From Candidatus Tepidiaquacellales bacterium UBA6667 (lineage in GTDB: Bacteria; Bacteroidota; Ignavibacteria; Tepidaquicellales; Tepidaquicellaceae): a DNA stretch of 26,639 nucleotides. The stretch covers positions 18,354-44,992 of the forward strand of contig DKKL01000043.1 of NCBI GenBank assembly GCA_002455255.1. The letters run 5' to 3'. A program made the translations under genes and the position numbers. The notes under the pieces were generated by a model. The model saw nothing but the letters and a program-made list of their open reading frames with translations, searched no databases and had not been told where the DNA came from. Numbering within the stretch: the stretch's first letter is position 1; each line of letters starts with the position of its first letter. Positions 15,956 through 23,225 of the stretch are shown in pieces.

Positions 15956-16630
15956 TTAAAGATTGAATTTATAACCGAGACCGTAAACAGTTGAAATATA
16001 GTTCTTCCCTCCGGCTTCGCTAATTTTTTTCCTAAGGTTTTTTATGTGTTGATAAATAAAATCGAAATGATCGTTAGAACTGGAATAATCTCCCCATAAG
16101 TGTTCGGCTATTGAATCTTTTGTTAAAACTTTTCCCCTGTTTATATAAAAGTATAATAATACATCAAACTCTTTTTGAGTTAAATCTAATATTCGATTTT
16201 TTATTGAAATCTCTTTTCTGTTTATGTCTATCTCTACATCATCAAATACTATTTTATTATTCCCTGAAAGATTTTTTCTTCTGTAAACTGATCTCACCCG
16301 TGCTAATAATTCCGGTAATGAAAACGGTTTGGGCAAGTAATCATCCGCACCAAGCTCCAATCCGTTAATTTTATCGTCAATTGAATTTTTTGCAGATAAA
16401 ATAATTATTCCCGGAATTTCTTTTTTATTTTTTAATTCCTTAAAAATCTCAAGCCCATTCCCATCAGGTAACATTAAATCTAAAATAATTAAATCATATT
16501 CGTAATCATTTACTTTCTCCGATGCATTTTTAAGCGATGATGCATTTTCACAAATACAGTCATTATCTGCTAAAAATTTTGTAACTGATTCGCTTATACC
16601 CGGCTCATCTTCTATAAGTAATATTTTCAA
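15956..16630 (-). CDS. OmpR-family response regulator
   Basis: A 224-residue regulator with a receiver domain (acidic pair Glu7/Asp8, phospho-acceptor Asp51 in LIILDLMLP, Thr/Ser switch in ILSAK, Lys101 in LPKPF). A C-terminal winged-helix DNA-binding domain follows (LDLTQKEFDVLLYFYINRGKVLTKDSI..., ending TVYGLGYKFNL). The start codon is TTG at 16630: an in-frame stop lies three codons upstream and the protein must start here to keep MKILLIEDE. The lipoprotein and kinase genes follow downstream. The tandem 11-bp-period sites at 14208-14226 and 15930-15948 are its likely binding sites. Confidence 0.95.
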   Translation of the reverse strand: MKILLIEDEPGISESVTKFLADNDCICENASSLKNASEKVNDYEYDLIILDLMLPDGNGLEIFKELKNKKEIPGIIILSAKNSIDDKINGLELGADDYLPKPFSLPELLARVRSVYRRKNLSGNNKIVFDDVEIDINRKEISIKNRILDLTQKEFDVLLYFYINRGKVLTKDSIAEHLWGDYSSSNDHFDFIYQHIKNLRKKISEAGGKNYISTVYGLGYKFNL

Positions 16631-16734
16631 ACTTTTTTAAATTGATTTTAAATAAAAATAAATCCATACCCCACTTTTTAAATAAATGTGAAATATGGAC
16701 TATTTAATTCAGAAATTTCATCTATATATAAATT

Positions 16735-18069
16735 CTACTTTACTAATGTCATAATCTTTGAACTCTTCTGACCATTATATTCTATCTCATATATATAATT
16801 CCCACTTGATAAATTATTTCCGTTTATAACTAATTCAAAATATCCTGCAGGTTGATTTCCATTTTTTAAGACCGAAATCAATTGACCACTCATATTAAAC
16901 AAACTGATTTTTACATTCCCGGTTTTTAATATTGAATAAGAAATTTTTGTCTCCGGATTAAAAGGGTTTGGATAGTTTTGATATAGTTTAAAATTGTATG
17001 AAATCAAACTTCCAGTTTCTTCCACATTGTTTGATATTGGAAATATGGTTGAATAGTTAATCGCAAACTGATATGACGGATGACATGTATTTACTCTATC
17101 CCAATTTATTGACCATGTCATCATTCCTCTTAAATTTACATAAGTGCCAACCTTAGTATATGTTGATGGTTTCGGACCTACTCCTCTAAGATAATTAATT
17201 GCTGCTTTTTCAGTATCAGGATGTATATAACCACCCCCCGCCGCACTTGAACATGCCGGCAATCCTACAGCAACCTGATCTTGCCTCAAACCCGGAAAGT
17301 TTCCTCCGCTTGTGTTAAATCCATGAATAATCGCTTCTGTTTGAGATGTTATAAAATCTGAAGTGCCTTGTGAATAAATTCTCCCATCTATACCAAACAT
17401 ACTACCGCTGTTATATAACTGCATATGCAATATATCTATTGAATCTTTTAACGCATAAATTAGCGGTAAATATGAGCCCCATATCCCTCCGTATCCGCTC
17501 ATTCCACCTGTTACATTTGCTGTTTCAGGTGCCAATGTTAAAAACATTTTCCTGTTATATAATGTCCTGAAATTTGTCATCATCATCTTCACCGCATTTA
17601 TCATATTTATAATTCTCACATCAACAGGATTTGAAATTGTTCCTCCTGATATTGAAAATTGACCTTCTATGTCTAAATCCAATCCGTCAAGTTTATATGT
17701 GTTTATAATAGTCATCATAGAGTTAACAAAAATATTTCTTTCATTTGTATCGTTCAAACTAATCGGATGGTTTTGACCTCCTATTGATATTATAACTTTT
17801 TTTCCTCTCTGCTTTAATGAATCAATTTGACTTATTAAAGTTGGTTGAGCTGTTTCCGGTATAAACTGCATATTATATGTGGTGTTCATCACAGGAGTTG
17901 CAAATGCAATTGCGATTACATTATATAATTCATTTGTTTGAGTAATAGGGAAATATGGACAATTTGAATCGTTCCAGTTTTGCCAATATCCTACTAATGA
18001 ATGATTCTGAGATTGTGAAGAATTTATAAATAAACATAACACTAACAAAACGGGAAATATTACTCTCAT
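16735..18069 (-). CDS. GH18 chitinase-like protein with T9SS sorting domain
   Basis: A 444-residue exported protein: signal peptide of about 20 residues (FPVLLVLCLFINSSQSQ), then a glycoside hydrolase family 18 barrel. The SIGG strand (KVIISIGG, about residues 91-98) and the catalytic DGLDLDIE motif (Asp128, Asp131, Asp133, acid/base Glu135) are intact. LHMQLYNSG and MTWSINWDR fit the later barrel strands, including the Met-x-Tyr-type and Trp substrate-site positions. A T9SS type A domain begins near residue 357 (LYQNYPNPFNPETKISY) and ends KIMTLVK. Likely substrate is chitin or another GlcNAc-containing glycan outside the cell. It starts 10 nt after the cytochrome gene and may share its transcript. 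Confidence 0.92.
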   Translation of the reverse strand: MRVIFPVLLVLCLFINSSQSQNHSLVGYWQNWNDSNCPYFPITQTNELYNVIAIAFATPVMNTTYNMQFIPETAQPTLISQIDSLKQRGKKVIISIGGQNHPISLNDTNERNIFVNSMMTIINTYKLDGLDLDIEGQFSISGGTISNPVDVRIINMINAVKMMMTNFRTLYNRKMFLTLAPETANVTGGMSGYGGIWGSYLPLIYALKDSIDILHMQLYNSGSMFGIDGRIYSQGTSDFITSQTEAIIHGFNTSGGNFPGLRQDQVAVGLPACSSAAGGGYIHPDTEKAAINYLRGVGPKPSTYTKVGTYVNLRGMMTWSINWDRVNTCHPSYQFAINYSTIFPISNNVEETGSLISYNFKLYQNYPNPFNPETKISYSILKTGNVKISLFNMSGQLISVLKNGNQPAGYFELVINGNNLSSGNYIYEIEYNGQKSSKIMTLVK

Positions 18070-18079
18070 TTTTGTTTTT

Positions 18080-18658
18080 TTAATTTGTCGGAATTTTATC
18101 CGGTGGTATAGGATTTGGAACTAAATTATTTATTGGTTTAACTGATTGTAAATATGCAAACATTGCCGAAACATCTGCATCTGAAATGTTATGAAAATTT
18201 TGCCAGGGCATTGGTGGTAATAATGGTCTCGTATTGTCCAGTCCTTTAAACTTCCCTTCCTTTAATGCTTTCTTGAATTGTGCTTCACTCCAGTTACCTA
18301 TTCCTGTTGCATCAGGTGTTAAATTTGCTGCAAATGATACTCCCCAGGGTCCCACCGCGACGGTAAGTAAATGATTAAAATAAACCCAGTCTTTCATTAA
18401 ACTTGTATCTACCTTTGCAACCGGTATATTAGCGGGATGTCCGGATAAATATTTATCCATATCTAACTCCGGTCCTTTAGGACCGAATTTTTTTGGTGTA
18501 TGACAGTCATTACAACCCATTACTGTTACCAGATATTCACCTCTTTTTACCAAACTATCCTGTGATATTTCAGTTGTCTTTGTGGATTGATTGCAGGAAT
18601 AAATAAATAATCCGGCAGTTAAAATCACCGCCAGTGAAATTAAAATTTTTTTTCTCAT
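18080..18658 (-). CDS. Monohaem c-type cytochrome lipoprotein
   Basis: A 192-residue lipoprotein from the ATG at 18658, which gives a proper signal peptide (MRKKILISLAVILTAGLFIYSC, lipid Cys22). An in-frame start further upstream (18757) would put the signal 33 residues inside, so it is rejected. A single haem-binding CNDCH (Cys49, Cys52, His53) follows GEYLVTVMG, and Met140 in LLPPMPWQNF fits the sixth ligand. This pattern (RGEYLV..GCNDCHTP, then PPMPW) is that of class I cytochromes c tied to dehydrogenases or oxidases. It lies immediately upstream of the chitinase-like gene with no electron-transfer partner next to it. Confidence 0.9.
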   Translation of the reverse strand: MRKKILISLAVILTAGLFIYSCNQSTKTTEISQDSLVKRGEYLVTVMGCNDCHTPKKFGPKGPELDMDKYLSGHPANIPVAKVDTSLMKDWVYFNHLLTVAVGPWGVSFAANLTPDATGIGNWSEAQFKKALKEGKFKGLDNTRPLLPPMPWQNFHNISDADVSAMFAYLQSVKPINNLVPNPIPPDKIPTN

Positions 18659-18805
18659 AAATTGTTTTAATTTGGTTAATAAAAAATGAAAGAATTTTAG
18701 GAATGTAGGAGAATCAAAATTAAATTTGTTGTTTGTAATAATCAATACAATTGTCATTTCATTTTATATTTAAGAAATAGTTCCTTTTCTGCAAATTAAT
18801 AAACT

Positions 18806-20116
18806 ATGTTACTTTACAGATATATTATAAAAGCACATATCGGACCCTTTGTTTTTGCTTTGTCCGTCGTAATTTTTCTTTTTCTTTTTCAGTTTATTTA
18901 TAAATCCTTAGATCAACTGCTCGGAAAAGGTATCAGCACTTGGGTTATCACTCAGCTGATAACTTTAAATCTTGCTTGGATGTTAACTCTTGCAGTTCCT
19001 ATGGCTGTTTTAGTTGCAACAATAATGGCTTTCGGATCAATTGCTTCAAATAATGAAATAACTGCTATGAAAGCAGGTGGAATCAGTTTGAAAAAATTAA
19101 TGATTCCGGTATTGCTGATATCAGGTATATTGTGTTATATGATGATAAGGTTTAACAATGATGTCTTGCCGGAAGCAAATCATCAGGCAAGAGTATTATT
19201 TTCTGATATTACAAGATCAAAACCTACTCTTATACTTGAAGCAGGCAAATTCAGCGAAGATATTTCAGGAGCAAGAATATTAGTCAATAAAACATTTCCT
19301 GAAAATAATAATTTAGAAGGCGTATATATTTACGATTACTCAAATCCTTTGTTTAAAAACTTATTCATAGCCGAAAAAGGAAGTATAGGATTTTCATCAG
19401 ATTTGAAAAATATTGTAATGGATTTAAATGAAGGTGAAATTCATCAGTATAATATTCAAGATCCCGTTAATAAATACAGGAGGATAAAATTTGAAAAACA
19501 CAGAATAATTTTACCTGCAGAAGATTTCGGATTTAGGCAGAATACGGATGGTAATATGATGAGAGGAGACAGAGAAATGACATCAGATCAAATGAGAATT
19601 ATAACTGATAGTTTGGAGTTAAATCTCAATTCTACAGACGGAAACTATATATCAAATCTCAAAAATATTGTAAATGAACTTGCCGGATTAAACTTTAAAG
19701 ATACAATTTACAAACTTGATCAATCAGGGAAAAACAACCCAACATTTGATTCTTTATTTAACATATATAAAAAAATTATGACTTTGAATCAATCCAAGCA
19801 ATCTCACATAATTTTTAAACAACAGATTAAAAAACAAATTGATGCATATTCAGTTGAGATTTATAAAAAATTTTCAATTCCTTTTGCCTGCATTATATTT
19901 GCATTAATTGGGGCACCGCTTGGATATAAAGTAAAGAAAGGCGGGTTTGGTGTTGCCGCGGGTTTATCTTTATTATTCTTTTTGATTTACTGGGCTTCTC
20001 TTATCGGTGGTGAGAAACTTGCTGACAGAGGTTTAGTATCCCCGTTCATCGGAATGTGGATTGCAAATATACTTTTAGGAGTATTCGGTTTGTATTTAAT
20101 GTTTAAATCTTCTTAG
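18806..20116 (+). CDS. LptF/LptG-family permease (lipopolysaccharide export)
   Basis: A 436-residue inner-membrane protein of the YjgP/YjgQ family, which with LptB and LptC moves lipopolysaccharide out of the inner membrane. Three N-terminal membrane helices (about 12-32, 50-73, 98-117) and three C-terminal ones (about 353-372, 378-400, 410-433) flank a periplasmic domain of about 230 residues. Conserved stretches are the ANNEITAMKAGG-like coupling segment (SNNEITAMKAGGIS) and PLGYKVKKGGFGVAAGLSLLFFLIYW. F or G cannot be told apart here. It is divergent from the cytochrome gene across 147 bp, and the SRP RNA gene follows on the same strand. Confidence 0.93.
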   Translation: MLLYRYIIKAHIGPFVFALSVVIFLFLFQFIYKSLDQLLGKGISTWVITQLITLNLAWMLTLAVPMAVLVATIMAFGSIASNNEITAMKAGGISLKKLMIPVLLISGILCYMMIRFNNDVLPEANHQARVLFSDITRSKPTLILEAGKFSEDISGARILVNKTFPENNNLEGVYIYDYSNPLFKNLFIAEKGSIGFSSDLKNIVMDLNEGEIHQYNIQDPVNKYRRIKFEKHRIILPAEDFGFRQNTDGNMMRGDREMTSDQMRIITDSLELNLNSTDGNYISNLKNIVNELAGLNFKDTIYKLDQSGKNNPTFDSLFNIYKKIMTLNQSKQSHIIFKQQIKKQIDAYSVEIYKKFSIPFACIIFALIGAPLGYKVKKGGFGVAAGLSLLFFLIYWASLIGGEKLADRGLVSPFIGMWIANILLGVFGLYLMFKSS

Positions 20117-20147
20117 TTATATTGAGAGATAATTTTTATCGTTCTTT

Positions 20148-20241
20148 GTCAAGCCCCGAACAATATGCTGTTGCCCAATCCCGTCAGGTCCGGAAGGAAG
20201 CAGCGGTAAGTAACTTGTATATGTGATTCGGGTGTCTTGGC
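20148..20241 (+). ncRNA. ffs: Signal recognition particle RNA (4.5S, small bacterial type)
   Basis: The universally conserved apical loop region is present (GTCAGGTCCGGAAGG at 20183-20197, then AGCAGCGGTAA), which forms the Ffh-binding hairpin. The ends pair: GTCAAG (20148-20153) with CTTGGC (20236-20241), and CCCGAA (20155-20160) with TTCGGG (20227-20232). This gives the long hairpin of about 94 nt expected for the bacterial short form without an Alu domain. It fills the 149-bp gap between the LptF/G gene and the oxidoreductase gene. Exact ends are uncertain by a few bases. Confidence 0.95.
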
Positions 20242-20265
20242 ATTTTAAACTGAACCCTACCTTTT

Positions 20266-21276
20266 ATGGAAAAAACCAAAATTGCAGTAATCGGTCTTGG
20301 CGCTTTGGCTCAAATCATCCACCTTCCGTGTTTATCAAAAATGAATGATGTAGAAATTGAAGCAATCTGTGATACCGATTTTTCTAAAGCAAAAAAAGTT
20401 GCTTCAAGACATAATATTAATCCAAAAAAAGTTTACAAGAATACTGATGATTTGTTAAAGGAAAATCCTGAAATTAACGGAGTTATAATTTCTGCACAGA
20501 CAAACGTACATAAAGACATAGCGATATCTTGTCTTGAATCAGGAAAAGATGTTTTAGTGGAAAGACCAATCGCGAGAAATATGAAAGAAGCCGAAAGTAT
20601 CGTAAATACTGCCAAAAAAGAAAAGCGAAAACTTATGGTGGGAATGAACAACAGATTCCGTTATGATGTGATGATGCAAAGGAGTTTTGTAAAATCAAAA
20701 GAATTAGGTGATATTTTCTTTGTTAAAACAGGTTGGTTAAAAACTCGATCTTCAATACAAAAATGGTTTCTTGAAAAAGATAAATCAGGTGGTGGTGTTG
20801 TGATTGATAACGGATTGGCTATGCTTGATGCCGGATTATGGATGTTAGGGTTTCCGGAAGTTTTTTCAGTTTCTGCGATAAATTTTTCTCATAATACAAA
20901 ATCAGTAGAAGACAGTAACTTCACAATGATAAGATTTAAAAATGGTTCTTCTTTAAATCTTGAAGTTAGCTGGAGTCTTATAAGAGAAGAATTTTTTTAT
21001 TGTAACATATACGGAGAAAAGGGGAGTTCTTCTATCAATCCTCTTAAAGTGTTCAAAAAAATGGAGAATAATGTTTTTGATATAACTCCAAAAAATATAA
21101 AAATGCCTTCAAATTTGTTTAAAAATTCATACGAACTTGAACTCAAACATTTTATTGGAGTACTGAAAGGTAATGATAAACTGATTTCTACCGGTGATGA
21201 GGCATTAAAAGTTATGCATATAATTGATTGTATTTATAAATCTGCAAAGAGCGGTAAGGAAATAATTTGTAAATGA
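20266..21276 (+). CDS. Gfo/Idh/MocA-fold protein with altered catalytic residues
   Basis: A 336-residue protein with an N-terminal NAD(P) Rossmann fold (KIAVIGLGALAQIIHLPCL, residues 5-23; dinucleotide site GLGALAQ) and the C-terminal alpha/beta domain of this family. The usual EKP motif is ERP (Glu99-Arg100-Pro101), and the DxGxHxxD motif reads DNGLAMLD (181-188) with Ala185 instead of His. Both standard catalytic residues are therefore missing, though the GGGVVID and WMLGFPE surroundings are conserved. It may use a different mechanism or have lost oxidoreductase activity. It lies between ffs and the two-component genes, 36 nt before the regulator. The substrate is unknown. Confidence 0.88.
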   Translation: MEKTKIAVIGLGALAQIIHLPCLSKMNDVEIEAICDTDFSKAKKVASRHNINPKKVYKNTDDLLKENPEINGVIISAQTNVHKDIAISCLESGKDVLVERPIARNMKEAESIVNTAKKEKRKLMVGMNNRFRYDVMMQRSFVKSKELGDIFFVKTGWLKTRSSIQKWFLEKDKSGGGVVIDNGLAMLDAGLWMLGFPEVFSVSAINFSHNTKSVEDSNFTMIRFKNGSSLNLEVSWSLIREEFFYCNIYGEKGSSSINPLKVFKKMENNVFDITPKNIKMPSNLFKNSYELELKHFIGVLKGNDKLISTGDEALKVMHIIDCIYKSAKSGKEIICK

Positions 21277-21312
21277 TTTGTTAAAGATTTATTAACATTA
21301 CAGTTATATTTT

Positions 21313-22029
21313 ATGAGAAAAGATACAAAAATGAAAATTAAAGTTTTGGTTGTTGACGATGAAAAAGATATCGTTGATCTATTAAAATATAACCTTGAAA
21401 AAGAAAATGAATTTGAAGTAATAACGGCATATAACGGAAAAGAGGCATTGGATATTTTACAAACAGATAAACCGGCTTTGATTTTACTTGATATAATGAT
21501 GCCGGAGTTAAATGGATTTGAGGTTTGTAAAAAGCTTAAATCTGAACCTTCTACAAACAAAATACCCGTAATTTTTCTAACAGCGAAAGAAAATGAAATT
21601 GATGAAATCGTCGGCTTGGAGTTAGGTGCTGATGATTATATTCAAAAACCAATTTCTCCAAGAAAAGTAATGGCACGGATTAAATCTGTTCTGAGGAGAA
21701 GTAATATTGATGCGGATTCTATGCAACAAATAGAAGAAATTGTGAGATTTCGAAATCTTGAAGTTGACAGTGTGTCACACAGCGTTAAGATTAACAAAAA
21801 AGAAGTTTTCTTTCCTAAAAAAGAATTTCAATTACTGCATTTTTTGCTTTCCAACAGAGGCAGAGTATTTTCACGGGAAATACTTTTAAATCAAATTTGG
21901 GGTGAGAATATTTACGTAATTGACAGAACCATTGACGTTCATATTGCAAAAGTGAGAGAAAAGCTTGGTGAATATGCTGATTATATTGAAACTATAAAAG
22001 GTTTAGGATATCGATTTAAAGACGCATAA
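21313..22029 (+). CDS. PhoB-like OmpR-family response regulator
   Basis: A 238-residue regulator (232 if started at the ATG at 21331, which gives the usual MKIKVLVVDDE). The receiver domain has an acidic pair in VVDDE, phospho-acceptor Asp60 (ILLDIMMPELNG), Thr in FLTAK and Lys in YIQKPISPRKV. The winged helix (FFPKKEFQLLHFLLSNRGRVFSRE, ending TIKGLGYRF) binds DNA. The kinase gene follows 59 nt later and the pair ends at a terminator, so the two form a classical two-component operon. The closest functional group is PhoB, but phosphate control is not shown by the context. Confidence 0.93.
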   Translation: MRKDTKMKIKVLVVDDEKDIVDLLKYNLEKENEFEVITAYNGKEALDILQTDKPALILLDIMMPELNGFEVCKKLKSEPSTNKIPVIFLTAKENEIDEIVGLELGADDYIQKPISPRKVMARIKSVLRRSNIDADSMQQIEEIVRFRNLEVDSVSHSVKINKKEVFFPKKEFQLLHFLLSNRGRVFSREILLNQIWGENIYVIDRTIDVHIAKVREKLGEYADYIETIKGLGYRFKDA

Positions 22030-22088
22030 TAATTAAAGCAATATTGAAAAAATATTTTTTAATTCCTCCCACAAACATTTATTTTTAA

Positions 22089-23171
22089 ATGTTCAAATCT
22101 AATTTAATATATAAATTTACAGTTGTGACTATTATATTGATAATTTTATCAATATTTGTTTCTGTATTATTACAGCAGGATTTATTCTCTATAATTGTTT
22201 TATCTACTACACTTTTAATTTTCTACTTAATCTCGGTATTATTTATAAATAAAGAAGTAGTCCGACCTTTAAAGATATTTAATTATTTTGCATCAGAAAC
22301 AAAATCTAACGAGGATAATGACGAATCAAACAATTTTGAAGTTAAACTTGCCGAAATAAAAAAAGTTAATGATTTAATATCAGATCATTTAAATAAAGCT
22401 AATTATAATTCAGATATAAAATTTTTGTTTGAATCACTTGTAATGTTGTCGGAAAGATTATCAAATGAACTCAATACTGCGAAGGTATTTAAAATTAATA
22501 GAAATGAATTTCTCGGTAATGTTGCACATGAACTGAGAACTCCTATATTTGCAATCCAGCTTTCCATTGAAACGTTAATTGACGGTGCAATAAATGATGA
22601 AAAAGTAAATCTTGATTTTTTAAACAGAGCATTAAGGCAAGCGAGCAGACTTAAAGAACTCGTTGATGATTTAATAACCATTTCGAAATTTGAAACAGGT
22701 TTGCGAATGAGCAAGAGATATTTTGACATTACAGAATTTTCAAAAATTGTGATTAACGAATTAAAATCACTTGCAGAAAACAAAAAGATAAATCTTATTC
22801 TTGAAAATAATCTTTCTGAAGAAACTCAAGTGTTTGGAGACTCTGAACGAGTTAAACAGGTTTTTGTAAATCTAATAGATAATGCAATTAAATATACTCC
22901 GGAATCAGGGAAGGTTAAAATCGTATTAACAGAAACTGAGAAACACATTAATATTGATATAGTTGATTCTGGAGTTGGGATTCCAAAAAAGGATATTCCC
23001 AGAATATTTGAAAGGTTTTACAGAGTTGATAAAAACAGATCGAGAGATAAAGGCGGTAGCGGTTTGGGATTATCAATTGTTAAACATATTTTGGAAGTAC
23101 ATAACTCTACAATCAAAGTGGAATCGGAAGAAAACATAGGTACTAAATTTTCTTTTAATTTACAGAAATAA
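22089..23171 (+). CDS. PhoR-like sensor histidine kinase
   Basis: A 360-residue kinase with two closely spaced membrane helices (about residues 9-28 and 33-53) and only a few residues between them, so it has no periplasmic sensor domain. A linker of about 80 residues leads to the dimerisation domain with His147 (NVAHELRTPIFAIQ). The ATPase domain is complete: NLIDNAIKYTPESG, DSGVGIPKKD, FERFYRVDKNRSR, GGSGLGLSIVKH. Sensing may occur in the membrane or through partner proteins, as for PhoR. It is the second gene after the regulator and stops directly at a terminator. Confidence 0.93.
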   Translation: MFKSNLIYKFTVVTIILIILSIFVSVLLQQDLFSIIVLSTTLLIFYLISVLFINKEVVRPLKIFNYFASETKSNEDNDESNNFEVKLAEIKKVNDLISDHLNKANYNSDIKFLFESLVMLSERLSNELNTAKVFKINRNEFLGNVAHELRTPIFAIQLSIETLIDGAINDEKVNLDFLNRALRQASRLKELVDDLITISKFETGLRMSKRYFDITEFSKIVINELKSLAENKKINLILENNLSEETQVFGDSERVKQVFVNLIDNAIKYTPESGKVKIVLTETEKHINIDIVDSGVGIPKKDIPRIFERFYRVDKNRSRDKGGSGLGLSIVKHILEVHNSTIKVESEENIGTKFSFNLQK

Positions 23172-23201
23172 AAAAAGCAGGCAATTTCTTACCTGCTTTT
23201 T
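23172..23201. terminator. Terminator after the kinase gene
   Basis: A 10-bp inverted repeat (AAAAAGCAGG at 23172-23181, CCTGCTTTTT at 23192-23201) with a 10-nt loop starts right after the kinase stop. The A and T runs on the two sides allow it to work in both directions, also for the convergent Omp28-like gene. Confidence 0.8.
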
Positions 23202-23225
23202 CTTATAATAATAAATTTTATTCCC

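Noticed and set aside
18659..18757. Longer N-terminus of the cytochrome protein from a start at 18757
   Set aside because: It would bury the lipoprotein signal peptide 33 residues into the protein; the ATG at 18658 gives a normal lipobox.
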